From positions 15,108,769-15,172,768 of the forward strand of contig NC_049982.1 of assembly GCF_000003815.2 (NCBI RefSeq): a stretch of 64,000 nucleotides of DNA, in the 5' to 3' direction. The first letter of the stretch is position 1. The number at the start of each line of letters is the position of its first letter. The DNA is from Branchiostoma floridae. Lineage: Eukaryota; Chordata; Leptocardii; Amphioxiformes; Branchiostomatidae. This document shows positions 26,898-39,196 of this stretch, one piece after another. The notes below the pieces were generated by a model, which was given only the letters and a program-made list of their open reading frames with translations, was not told the origin of the DNA and ran no database searches. A program made the position numbers and the translations under genes.

Positions 26898-26932
26898 CCG
26901 GATCAAGGATTTTTTTCAACCTCCTTGTCCGG
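26898..26932. repeat. Stem-loop CCGGATCAAGGA / TCCTTGTCCGG
   Basis: An 11-bp stem with one bulged base and a T-rich loop, isolated in non-coding DNA. Confidence 0.45.
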
Positions 26933-27141
26933 ATAATGCTGTTTTTTCTGTGCGTTGATACTTTTTAGTTATGCTTAACTTTTGTCCTCTTACTAACGCT
27001 TGGTTGACACTGGTTAACCAGAGTCTACGACCCCTCCGTCACCTATCTTCCACCTCTGACCTTCATTGAGAACGGTAGGACATGCGTTTATCGACCTCAC
27101 TCTGACCCCCTCGTCTTGTTAATCTTTCAACACAGGTTCGT

Positions 27142-27241
27142 NNNNNNNNNNNNNNNNNNNNNNNNNNNNNNNNNNNNNNNNNNNNNNNNNNNNNNNNNNN
27201 NNNNNNNNNNNNNNNNNNNNNNNNNNNNNNNNNNNNNNNNN
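27142..27241. other. Assembly gap, 100 N
   Basis: Exactly 100 N between AT-rich non-coding sequences; true size unknown. Confidence 0.99.
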
Positions 27242-27769
27242 GTCAAGAAAGTCGTCAATATTCAGTTGTACTTGTGTAACTACTTACATGTCATAGAGTT
27301 CCCTTCATCTTTGTGCTTCCTTGTTAGTACGTTTCATTGTAATCGGTTTCTCTGATATCTACAGACATCATTCGTCACAATTTTACTATTCCAGAAAGTT
27401 ATGAGTGTTTTTACGCCCTGATAGCACGACATGTAAAACAACTGCTAGAACCATAAAAATATCTGTCAGCTTTAGTAAGAAGTATTAGTAAGAAGAAAAC
27501 ATTTTTTCTTACGGAACCCTGCGTAGGACAAAAAATCTTATTCATTCGTTTTCCGTCGGGTTAAACCATGAAAACGTAATTTGCGTCGTTACATGCAATT
27601 GTGCCAGGATAGCTCGTCAAATCAATGTATCAAACAGAACCGAGTCCAAACAGGGTCATTGCCCTCATCCAAGACTTGTAAACACCAGCATAAATGGTGA
27701 AAAGACACCTTTTATTCTTAAATATGACCCTTTAGATTCGGTCATTTCTTTCATATGCAAATGCAAGGT

Positions 27770-27990
27770 CAGAGTTTAACATGGAACAAAAGCAGAGCCT
27801 TGCAAATGGCACCCAGCGGGGCTTTGCCATATAAGGAGACAATTAAGGCATCTCCAGGCGGAATATAAACGGTTCGGCTATTGTTTCGCTGCCTGTAAAT
27901 GCGCTGCGTCCGCACTAGCAGGCGAGTAATAAAGGCACTCACTGGCGCCATCACTTTAAGAGACGTTATTACCTCCTACCCCTTCTTATA
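27770..27990. promoter_or_regulatory. Candidate enhancer with a CArG box
   Basis: A perfect CC(A/T)6GG motif CCATATAAGG is at 27827-27836, the SRF site class. Homeodomain-type CAATTAAG and TAATAAA follow, and a second CTTATAAGGACG lies near 27985. The block is richer in CpG than its neighbours and has no coding potential I trust. Confidence 0.3.
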
Positions 27991-28723
27991 AGGACGTACT
28001 CCGGCTTCTGGGGCGTGCAATCGTGGTCTGCTGTAGACGCACCGCACGCTGCTGCAATTACAGAGGGACAGGGAACATACATTTTGCCACTAACGGCATA
28101 AAATTCCTCCAATTTTCCAAACGAACGGCAACCTGAAGAGCTGACAGACCGCTTGTCGTCTGCTCGAAGTTACCGCTCAATCTATGAGCTTCTGTAGTGC
28201 GTGTAGTACGTGGAACAATAGGATTTAAAGGGCATACATGCATGTTTTATCATGTTATCCACAATGATGCATTCACATGTGACAGCACACTTCAGTTTAC
28301 TCTGTTGGCACAATTCGGGGCTTTCTAAAGCGTAAATCTGGTAAGAAGCTACCAATGATGATTGGTACATGTTTTGTCATACTCTGAAATCAATCCAAAA
28401 CAATTTCAGTTGTTACTGCCTAGTAGTTCGAACAAAGCTTGGTCCTCATTTTTTTATTTGCTGAATGTCGACATATGTATCATGACTTCCGATGTGAGAA
28501 CAATAGATTTGAGTGGGTATCATAGGTCAATGCCCCCAAGAGCGCGTTCATTAAGTCTTTCGTGTAAACCGGCAATTGTAAAAGATAACAAATACGCAGG
28601 TCATCTAAATAATGCATCATGTGAACAGGGTCGTTTTTGTGACCATTAGATACTTAACGTTGTTCCTTATATGTCCTGTCATTGAGCGTATTTGCCTTTT
28701 TAAGCCCGCTGGCCTGTACTGGT

Positions 28724-29059
28724 TAGTCTCTACCAGACTCCGGATCGCTGGGAAAATCGTAGAAATGGAACAAATAGAGGAGTAAGCCGGTCAGAGGAAT
28801 ATCGCGTGNNNNNNNNNNNNNNNNNNNNNNNNNNNNNNNNNNNNNNNNNNNNNNNNNNNNNNNNNNNNNNNNNNNNNNNNNNNNNNNNNNNNNNNNNNNN
28901 NNNNNNNNCATATGTAACGGAGGGTGTGAGTGTGTGAGGCCCTCTAGCCTCGGACGTAAGCTTATGAGTTCGACATCGTAATGCATGTTATTTTGGACCG
29001 CGCGTAAATCTCCTCCGTGGCGCGGATTCACACACTGATCCGGAGTCTGGTAGAGACTA
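28724..29059. mobile_element. MITE with 23-bp perfect inverted repeats and 9-bp target duplication
   Basis: The left end (28724-28746) starts TAGTCTCTACCAGACTCC. The right end (29037-29059) is its exact reverse complement over 23 bp. Outside them TGTACTGGT is directly repeated at 28715-28723 and 29060-29068. A 100-N gap (28809-28908) lies inside, so the true length is unknown. A 9-bp target duplication suggests a Mutator-like or related DNA transposon. No transposase is visible. Confidence 0.88.
28809..28908. other. Assembly gap, 100 N, inside a MITE
   Basis: Exactly 100 N within the 28724-29059 element. An internal repeat or hairpin of the element may have broken the assembly. Confidence 0.99.
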
Positions 29060-29068
29060 TGTACTGGT

Positions 29069-30889
29069 CACATTGAGAGGAAAGATCTATGTTTGCACCA
29101 AGAGGCGATCTGACCAAAGCACCGCATTATCGTTTGTTCGGTAACCTGTGGCCGGTCCTTTGTGCTCAGCTATAACGTGCTTCCCTGAGAGACAACAGAT
29201 AGGCCGCCTGTGCGATGTTATCGCACTGTAGGTATTTACCGCACTGAGTGATGGGAACTGACGAGTCTCTCCTGCACCTGCCTGATAAGCTAATGAACAC
29301 GCCTAACAGAGGCAGGCAGGAAGATTCACAACAAAATCTCAATTTTACTGAAAACCCACACTGGGGTGCAACCCGCAATGGTGTGGGACCACTTGGTTCC
29401 CACCCTTCCCCTTCACCGTGCCTCCACGCCGCATCAAATCTTTATACGACTCATTTGTGCCCACAACAGCTCCGAAAGCACCCCCTGACGTCATCTCCCA
29501 TACACCACAGCAGAGCTATCGATTGGTCAGTGGCTGGGATGGAGAAAACACTAATACTCAATAATTTTGCAACGTAAGGAAATTGTCCAAAAGTGCATCA
29601 GACGAACGTTCATTTGCGGTATTTCATTTCACCAAGAAGAAGATTTGAACACTCAGAAGGAAAGTTACATTATTGAGTCCTCGTTCTAAAATAGCTTTGA
29701 GACCTAATTGGCCCTTGGGGCTAACACGGATAAATCTGTGCTCGTTCATCTGTGGTTTGGAGGGCACTTTAAGGTAACCACAACGATATCAAAAAATACG
29801 TGAGATCCATGATATTCTGTTTATACATTTCCCAGACGGAATACCATATCATGTATCAGGAGGCACGCAACAGCTAAACGCTCAGTAATCGAAACTGTTC
29901 GTCTTGGAGACAAACTCGATCAAAAATACCCCTCATACCCTGGGTCCCCTTTCTTTAAGATTGAAAGGTTTTACATCTTCGGCTGGAGGGTCGCCAAGAC
30001 GCGACATTGTTTAACTTTCATCACTGCGCAAGACAGTAGAAAATTAGACAGGTGAATTGTGTGACACCTTTAACACCGCATGATGTCTGACATAATCTAA
30101 CCGCAGGTATTGAGAAAACGTAGCCGCAAATTAACCGGACGAAAACGTGCACTCGAGCTCACCTAGGCCTCTTGAAGGCACCCCAAATTTATCGGATTTC
30201 TCTGGAATCCTTCCTACCATGGCGACACAAATCCCATTACCTTTGCCGGTGCCCCTACCCTTTGCGGATTGGGGTTAGTAAGAAAACTCTGACTCAACAT
30301 CAGGCTGTTGTTTGATTGAGTTTTTAAGTCATTCTGTGATGAGGTGATTGTCCTCAGGCCTCCTGTAACACCGTTGTCACGAAAGGGTCAAAATGTCTTA
30401 ATATACCAATTTTCATGTCCTCCAGACCAGAACAAATAACCATAAATCTGCCATTCCCAGGTCGAGCCCCCGGGTCATGGAAAACTACACAAATCTTCGA
30501 CAGGTAGGTGGAAAAGAGGCGCATAAAATCTCGGTCAGCAGCCTATGAGGTATTCGAGCAGGCGATTGCACCAAAATATCGCCATCAAAGTGCAGAAGAT
30601 GTAACGGGAGGGGCGGGGCTAGAGCACACCGCCATGCGGAACTCAGCTGGGGTACCCGGCCTGTTCGGATACATTCGCAATTTTCTATGCCTTTTCTCAC
30701 GTTAATGGTTCATCATCATTTCGACTGGCTTAGTAATAGCTAAATAAGGTCCTTCCTAAGGATTTCATTTCAAATACACTATAGTGTTACGGGACAATAG
30801 GGAAAAAAAGAAGTGATGCACAGCCATCGGTAGGTCCCGTGACCGGCTCCTCTCTTTTCTCTCACACAAGAACCCCAAAGATGCGGGAC
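29069..30889. other. Non-coding stretch
   Basis: CpG is retained throughout. No gene, RNA or large repeat was recognised. Confidence 0.5.
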
Positions 30890-31650
30890 TACTTACTTCT
30901 TGGTGGGTTTACTATCCTTTTTGGTGTCTCGTCGTTTGGCGGTGGGCTGTTCTTGGGCCGGCGGTTGTTGACCCTGTGAGGGCTTGTCGTCCCTTTTTCT
31001 TATCCTCACCATACGCGGCATTTTCGTTGCACTTTTTAATCCAACACGGCGAAGAAAAGCTTATGAAATGACAGCACAGCAGCGTCCTTTAGGAATGGTT
31101 TTGTCCTGGGAGCCGGGGGTGGCCGGCATCAGGAGCCCGGCCTGTTCTGGTGTCTGCTCTGCGCGGGCCGCCACCCGACAGAGCGCCGGCACGCCGGAGA
31201 ATGCGCCAGGAGAACTGCAGCACACATCATACCTGCACGGGAACCGTCCGCCGATAAACACCACCACAGTAGCTGGGCCCGATACATCCATCTGGCCGAC
31301 AAATCATTATTTTCTCCGACGTTTACAAGAAAAGAATTAACAATAGAACGTCAGCACCGGCACACCGAAGGCTCCCCCGGCCATTTCTCGGACGAGATTC
31401 TCGCGTGGGTCCCGGAAGCGTGATTTGTGAAATCACGAGAAAGCGGCTCCTCTCCGCTGGGGTGGAAGGCGTTGCCCAGTTTGGGGCAGAGCCTCTTCGG
31501 ATCCGCTATTCATACTGCAGCTTGGTAGAATAAATCTGGCCCCCTATCAATTAAAACCAGGGGTGTTGCCACGTCATTACCTTCAAGGCATCAACATCAA
31601 TATTCATCACAGGCCGATATCGATCGATAGGAACTGATAATAAATGGAAG
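30890..31650. promoter_or_regulatory. CpG-rich block with palindromes, candidate regulatory region
   Basis: GC-rich from about 31060 to 31260, with open frames on both strands but no recognised protein. It includes the inverted repeat CGTGATTTGTGAAATCACG (31419-31437), TATCAATTAAAACC, CATCAATATTCATC and the palindrome TATCGATCGATA (31618-31629). The last motifs resemble Onecut and homeodomain sites. A 5' exon or promoter cannot be excluded. Confidence 0.35.
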
Positions 31651-33639
31651 AATCGATAACCTGATGGTCTAGCGGCGGGGTAAGGGCACGCCAGCAAGGC
31701 AAGGGTGACAACGCGAACTTGAAGTGCTGTTGTTTTCTCCATGCGCGGAGGAATGTCCCAACAACATTCGCGCAGTCGCGCCTTTTGTTTTCGGGTCGAT
31801 CTATACTAATTGATAATCCACTGTAAATTCATACTCTTGACATTTACGTTTATGAGGGTTAGACATTGCAACCAAGTCTCTGCTGTAACTTGTCGATATT
31901 GACAGGTGACGTGATTATCCTGAGTCTGTCTCCCCAGGGGTCATATTTTTGTAAGTCCCGTCTCTCCCGTTTTTCTTTACGTTGCACGAATCAATCTTCC
32001 ATGAAGCTGTGCAGAAGTTCCAATCGTTCATTCTGTCTTATTCCTTGCATTTAAAAAGTAATGAATACTTAGACATGCAGTATGACACAACTAAATACAG
32101 ATTAAGCGCCAGTCACAAATGAACAAAATATGTGACAAGTACATATCAACGTTCAGAAGTAATAGTAATACCTTATATCTTCAAGACTTGATCGGCAAAT
32201 ACGAGATATCCTTTAAAAGAGAAATGTATCTAGATGTGTTTTTCTCAACCTAAAATCAGACTTAAACTCAGTTTTAGAAGTCTGTTTTTCTTGTATGAAC
32301 TAGACATCTCGTTTTGTGGTATAGCGTCACTTCCCTGTCTCCGGGGATATTACTCCCAAATTACGTGTACATGGATACCGCTGGTTCAGGGCGGGAGTTA
32401 ACACGGCCCTACAGTAATAATGCGGGCTAGCAGCTTTGTTCATTGACCTACTTGTGACAAAAGAAGCATACGTTCCGCTGTAAGAACACATCCCACGAGC
32501 TACATTAATATTCCCAAGGAGTAGAAATTCTAGGTTTACACAGAGCTGGGGTAATTTTGAATCAGCTCATACATAATACAGACTGTCCCTGCCTCGGGCT
32601 GACTACTGGAATATGGTTCAGTTTGATAAACTGTCTAGCTATGCTGTTCCTGGTCATGCCACTTTTGCCATGGAATGTAGATAGTTTATAGTCCCGAGGT
32701 GCATATTTGTTTATCCAGTAACAATAATTTTACAACTGCTGATTTTTGTTTGACGTGACTCCGCGTTACTAACCTGAGAGGTCCGACAAGGTTTCTCATG
32801 ACACGGACATTGTGTGTGAATCATATTTGTCACGATTGTTGCCAACTCGTTACCGGCACTCCGAATTCCCGTTTGATCTGTTTTCAATAATTTTTAGTGC
32901 CATGTGTGACAGGTGAAAGTTGTGATATGTAGGACCATCTAGTGGGGCAGCTTGGATTTTACGTACTGTCGTGTTCAGTACAGAACAGGAAATTTCTCAT
33001 TGTACATCTCCTCCAGCTGTGCAGGGTTGAAAGAATCCCATTATAGTGAACGAATGTCTCGACCAACCAAAAACATACATTCACACCAGGTAACATACGG
33101 GGTTAATGCATTTTACATAGTTTTTCATTCTCCATACCAATGGAAATTGATTTGATTTGGACCAAAATTGTAGCGGGTTAATCCGAGACCCAAGATAAAA
33201 GTTGGCACTGTCACATCGTAAAGGCTGAACCGGTGGGTCTTAATCTGTCCATGAAACGGCTTGAGCCTCTCTGATACGTGGTGAAACTGTGATGATGTGA
33301 GAACTCGGCCACGGCCTGACATAGCATGGATACATGGTGATGTTGAACTGTGTAGCACACCAGGAAACAACGGTCAGTCAATAGCCACGACTACAACTAC
33401 AGGCATCATCTGTGTTATAAAATGATACCATGATATTGTAGCACCTAGGTACTCTGCTGTTGTTGCCACATGTAAAATTTATGAGCTTGGGCTCTAGAAT
33501 GCTCTGTTCTTATACTTTCGTGCTGAACGTTGGGATCATAAAACGCGCAGTAAGATATGAAAAATGAGGTAATCTTGTTGAAGCGTGCCGTTCCCAGCCT
33601 ACTTCCTTCTGGCCGGAATCCCATGCAGGCCCGAGGCAT

Positions 33640-33880
33640 ACATTAGTTGTGCCGGAGTGTTTATCTGCGAGCCCGGGCTGCGGCATCCTTGCCCCCGGCT
33701 TTTATAACCCAGATGTTTTCCGGAGATCTGCGGCGGGCTGTCGGCATCAATATTCATCCGACTGGAGGAATCAATCGATGTTTATCAAGAGAGACATTTT
33801 TCAGGACTGCCGACTGTCGTGTAGGGATGGGTGTGTCGTCGGGCCGCGCTTTGGAATAACGAGAGTAACGTGCATGTAAC
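33640..33880. promoter_or_regulatory. GC-rich block sharing CATCAATATTCATC with 31.6 kb
   Basis: The 14-mer CATCAATATTCATC at about 33746 is also present near 31594, about 2.1 kb away. It is followed by AATCAATCGATGTTTATC, which contains Onecut-like and Fox-like sites. Two overlapping short frames are probably chance. Confidence 0.3.
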
Positions 33881-35229
33881 TATGTGCTGCAACAGAGCCT
33901 ATTACACTAGGTTTCATTTCTGCCAAGGTGATTGATTTGGTTTGAATGTCATTTAAACACGACTTATAGATCATTTTCTGTGCGCAACTACCAAAGAATG
34001 ACAGGTGCATTTGGAAGGTATGTGACATCATGGTGCTGTAGCTTAAAATGTTTTCACCTTAAACTGCTTTCGCAAGAGAGGCGCTTTGATGTCTAGATAA
34101 ACCCCCTTTGTATCTCTGTTAATCTGACATGTAGGTGAAGTTATGGACGGGTTGTAATGCTGCTTTTCAGTACCGCGTCTGATTGCTACAGGATCCGATC
34201 CTGACGGAGAAACCTTGAACCCCGTGCTACCTTGGCGATAATTGCCACCTGGCACGCCATATGAGAATAGTAATTAATTACCATTACACACTGCGCGTCA
34301 CAACCTCAGGACTGTTCCACTTACTATGGCGAATCGTTTCTGTTGTATCATGTGCCGTCTACAGACCAATTTCACACGAAGGGCGTCTCGATATGAAATG
34401 GTAGCTAAATAGCAAGATATGTAGTAAAGAAAAAGTAGGCATTGAAAGAAAATTGAGAGGAAGGTTTCCCATGTCTATGGAGCTTTACATCCACCCCTCA
34501 GACTCATGTTACATGGAACACTTCTAAAATTAAATGAACCGTCTTCTTTGATTTGCGTAACAACCTATAACACTACACAATTGGACACAAGCACGGAAAC
34601 TTTGACCCGATACGATCTTAATCTGCACGCAACCACATACAAACCGACTCTCCTGGGAGTTAGAGGAGAGGAACTGGAAGAACATGATGGTGTGCTCCTG
34701 GCGATGTGAAAACAACCATACATCATCATGTCTTGGATCGGGCCTGTGGTCCGAAAAAACGTTGTTAGTTGAACCATTATCCTCCTTTGTCATGTTCGTC
34801 TCTTGAACGGATTCTCAGACACTACATCGCCTCGGCTGTTTCGTGAACGTTTGTACCGCTTTTTTTCGAACTAGAACCGCTTACAAGAGCATGAGGAACT
34901 GTCGCGGAGAGTGAAGGTACTTCACAGAAAAATTTCATGGATGTCTTCTAATATGATGAGGAACTGATGAGATAATGAGCAAATAGTCACTGCTGTTTGT
35001 GTGGTACAAAAGGCTGGAAAGAATCTTTAGTCGATTATCTGAATAATAACCACAACTATAACACTCTCCCAAGGCAGGATAGCAATCCGTCATCCATCGC
35101 AATTTCTAAAATTAGATGGACACTGGGGACCGATTCACAGCTTGGTAAGCAGGTACAAATAATGACGCTCTCATTTGCATAATCTATGTCTAATAACGTT
35201 CATCTTTACATAGCTTCCACACCATCGCA
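33881..35229. other. Non-coding stretch before the compositional boundary
   Basis: CpG-retaining sequence without a recognisable gene. It ends close to where CpG drops. Confidence 0.5.
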
Positions 35230-35400
35230 AGCGATGAATTCCTGTCACTTACCAATGACGTATTATAGCATTTTCTCATTGATTATGCAAATGAGCTCCT
35301 AATAGGTGCCCATATACCAAATATCATAAAGATCCAACAAAACGTCTTGAGTTACGCTGTTCACAAACACACAGACCGAAAACATTATTTCCTTCCTACT
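35230..35400. repeat. Interspersed repeat related to 48880-49560
   Basis: CTCATTGATTATGCAAATGAG, then ACCAAATATCATAAAGATCC, GAGTTACGCTGTTC, CAAACACACAGACCGAAAAC occur in order. Diverged versions of the same blocks appear at 49440-49555. This looks like the 3' end of a widespread non-LTR or SINE family. Confidence 0.55.
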
Positions 35401-35472
35401 GGCCATCCTTTGACATAGGACACAGACTAGTTCCCTTTATTAAAATGAAATGTAGGTATATTTGTATATAAC

Positions 35473-35556
35473 CAGTGAGGATTGAACTCACACCCTTTGT
35501 GGTTGATGGGTGTCATGGACATGGACTGCACCATAGCTACATGTACCTGTCTTATG
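35473..35556 (-). repeat. tRNA-like SINE head or tRNA pseudogene
   Basis: On the minus strand TAGCTATGGTGCAG resembles an A box and GAGTTCAATCC a B box, at tRNA-like spacing. The T-arm can form GTGAG-loop-CTCAC. No clean acceptor stem is found. It lies just at the compositional boundary near 35.4 kb. Confidence 0.4.
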
Positions 35557-38500
35557 TAACCTTACCTGAGGACTGCCTTCCTGAACCCGAGGGTATCTAA
35601 AAAATGTGTTCTTTGTTCTCAGTTCTGTTGTAACTGGTGGAGAAGAATTAAAAACAGAAATATCTTATAGTATATCTTCCTTCCTCAATATTTTACCCGG
35701 CCTCCCTCACATTGGCTGAAATGAAGGTCTAGTGCTGATATGGATGACATCTGTCTGCACGTTTTTGTCCTCAAAACAAAAACACTTTTCTGATGGGAGT
35801 GATAATTGAACCAGCCTGTGTAGTGCCCTTTTTTTTACAGGATGAACCTGTAGATGACTGGTTAGAATCGCCATGAGGCAGCCTGATGTGCCCATCGGCT
35901 ATGAGAGCCAAATAGCTTGGAAATAACTGGCGGCTTGATCCAGGATGACAATCAGAACGGAATAATATAGGGGGAAGAACCTGTGGTGGAAATATTCAAC
36001 TGAATATATGGTTCAATAATGCATTTCCCACCCTCCAACCCTCCATGGAATTTTAAAGAGCAGACAGTTTAAGTGCCATCACTTTGCAGAAGATGTATAG
36101 TTCCCAATCTGTTCAAGTTCAGATTTTCCTGCTTTCGATTTTCTGCACGTACAAGGCTGACATAACCTATTAAGTAGGAAGGTTGTATTATGTAATGGAA
36201 TACTTTGCCAGCTACTCGGGTGCTAATCCAGTGCAATCACTAACTGTTTCCCTGCTCATATCAAGCTTATTTTGTTACAGAGTACTATCAGTCATGATGA
36301 AAATGATAGAACTTGCTGGAGAATTTTCTCTCATTTACACTTCAGATTTAAGGTAGGCTGAGAAATGTTCAAGATTAAATTAAGAAATGTTGCAGGCAAG
36401 AAAAGAATTGTTATCCAGAAATCGTGTTTCTGGTCAAAGCTATATACCTGAGGTTCCACTGAGATACCAGAGGCCTCCAGGTTTTATAGACTTATCTGGA
36501 AAGGCATTAAGGAATAACTGACATCATCCACTGGCGCTATCACCTTCCTGTAATGGCTCCCTGGGTGAAGGTCTGGTTGCAGAATGACACAATGCTACTG
36601 TTCTGGTCCGTAGACTGTGAATAGCACACCCTCGACTTGGGCCTCTGCAGATCAGTTTAATGTCTCATGCATCCAATTCATTTTTCTTGACACATACTCT
36701 GTCTGGAAATTTTCCTTAAAGAAACATCCACATTTAGTAATCCCAAACACTGTGAACTAGTCTGGTGCTACAGCTGATGATAACAGTTATTGGTCTAAAC
36801 CTATCATGTAAAAGAAAAGGGTACCTGAATTCAGGATGGAATCAGAATTTGCAAGCTTTGAGACTTATAAGATTTTAGAAGAATAGTACATTTGGCTGTC
36901 TATGGAAAAACTGTAATGAAATTCAAGTTTGTTGTATGCACTACAACACGCCATCAATTTAGTGCCTCCATTGCTATTGTAATAAAAAGAGGATATAATT
37001 TCTTACTGAAGACCAGACAAAGCCAAAGCAAAACACTAAAGAAGCACAGTAATATGTGTCATAAGCTTCTCTATATTGGCATTATTAGCTTGTCTTTGTC
37101 CAATTACTGCAATGGTATCTCCCCTTTTCAATCTGCGCCAGCCTACACGTGATAGGTAGCAAAGCTAGCCATCCATTTCACCCTCCATACGTTACACTGA
37201 TTGTGTTCTATTGATTGCAGTAAGCTTGATTAAAGCGGAACTTTATCTGCATATCGGCTGCTAATCTCATTGGGGTTCCTGGCACGTCAATGTCGACATT
37301 AGCACAGGATTGAACAAATTCAGGTATTCAGTGAACCCAATGTCAGATGTCATTTTCACCGGCAGATGGGACCCAAGAAGACTTTCTCACATAATACTGC
37401 AGTATTGATACGGAGGTGCAGGGGAGGGGTGCAGGTGGAGGAACACAGAGGAAGAAAAGTATGACATATTCAGAATTGGCATGATCATGCACCAATGATG
37501 GCCTGTATCAGAGACATTGTGCACTTCAACACTTCAACACTGTGCACTTCAACACTGATTCGGCATGGCATCTCCACAGAACTGACCACTGTAACCACCT
37601 GCCTGTTGACATCAACCTACTACATGACCAAAGACCTTGAACCCTAACTGTAGATCTACCAGTTGTCACTAATAGGCCATGGCTGGGGTGTAATGATGGC
37701 TCCATTGGTACATCATCAGAAGGCAGGGCAGATCTGTAATCAGGCCAACAGCTGGATGGGAAGGTCAGACAGCTCCTACCATGTAGTCAGCCTGGAGCCC
37801 CATTAACTTTACCCAACATGCAGCTGCTATTCTTTCTGTTATTTCCTTTGACCAACGGCCCTTTAACTTAGTGATCATGTCTTTGCAACCCCTTGTTCAA
37901 GATCAGTTACTATGGACTAAGGTACTGAAAGTGGTAAAAAGAACTTATTTGGAGCATATGAGTTTTGCTGTTCAATGCAGACAAAACTAGTGATTCTTTT
38001 TAAAATTTTGAGTGGACATATTAACAGCATGTGTATCAGAGTCCTTCAAGCTATTGAAAAAGTAAGACCCAAACCTAAGTAGCAATTTAGGCATTGAGCT
38101 GACTTCAGAATCTAATATTATATCAATAGTATGTCGTCAAATCAGATGTAAAATCATGTGGAAAATAGCTTTGATTGACATTGACCTAGACAGTGTAAAA
38201 GTAATGATAGATTATTGACAAGCATGATAACATCATCTTTGGATGATTGAAAAACAGCAAGCTTTTGCTGTTGGCCCTAAAGGCTTCCTCACTCCCCAGC
38301 AGAGGTCAGTTTGTCACTTTCAGCACTCAGATGTATCAGCAAGTTTCAATTAGTTTAAGTAGTTATCCTCCCTCAGGCAGACAGAACAGGGAATTCCGGA
38401 AATATAGGTTTATAGATTTGGCAAGAACTGGTCTGTTATTCCTGTGATAAAGTCTGCCGGATCCCAGAAGGGCAACAAAATTGATTGTGCATTACCTACA

Positions 38501-39196
38501 TAACCGACTTTATAGATTTCTATTTTTGTCTATTTGGGGCTCACCTGTGCTCCTGATACAGGATGACAACATTCATTTGTATCTATTGAAAATTTGCACA
38601 TTTGCTAATATTTGACAAAATCATCATGATGAAGGATCAAATAATGGTATAGAAAATTCCTCAGTACCACCAGGTTCATTCTCAGTAGACAAAAATGTGT
38701 TACATTATTCCAACAAGGCAAATGAAAATGAAAATTCAGAATGCATGGTGCCATGGAATCCTTACAAATGAAACAACTTCTAAGAGCCTTGGATAAAGCA
38801 CAAACTGAAAAACTGTACAGAATGTTTCCACAGAACCTTTCAAACACCCTAGTAATATCTTACAGCAATGCACCACCTTCTGACCAGCTGCACACATGAA
38901 AGTTCTTGATACCAGTTGCCAGCCTCAACCAGAGTTCACACATGTACAGGATATGTGATGTGATGTGTTTGCTCATCTTTGTCTCAAAGACTGATGATTT
39001 ATTTGGTGTGACATCTGAAGCTTTTATCCTGGTCACAGAATGTGACTGGTTCAATGCAAATGTGTGATGAGGACAACAGGTGGGATCATTCCAGGGGAAT
39101 GTGTTAAAATCAAGGAACAGGAACGTAGATAATGTCAGGGACCTATCCATCAATAGCAGATGGAATCAAAAGACGTAAAGACAAATTTCCTAGTTT
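35557..39196. other. CpG-depleted non-coding stretch
   Basis: CpG is scarce and TG/CA frequent. Near 37.2-37.35 kb a CpG-bearing island is open on the minus strand for about 40 codons, but has no splice support. Confidence 0.55.

Larger units (their letters stand above)
24355..28714. other. Non-coding stretch
   Basis: Only short unsupported frames. A tRNA-A-box-like CCGTGGTGCAGTGGAGG is near 24780. It contains one assembly gap and the CArG-bearing block listed separately. Confidence 0.5.

Noticed and set aside
36950-37350. Minus-strand exon near 37.2-37.3 kb (D-V-P-G-T-P-M-R-L-A-A-D)
   Set aside because: It is open for about 40 codons, but no consistent acceptor and donor pair flanks it, and the + strand is interrupted by stops.
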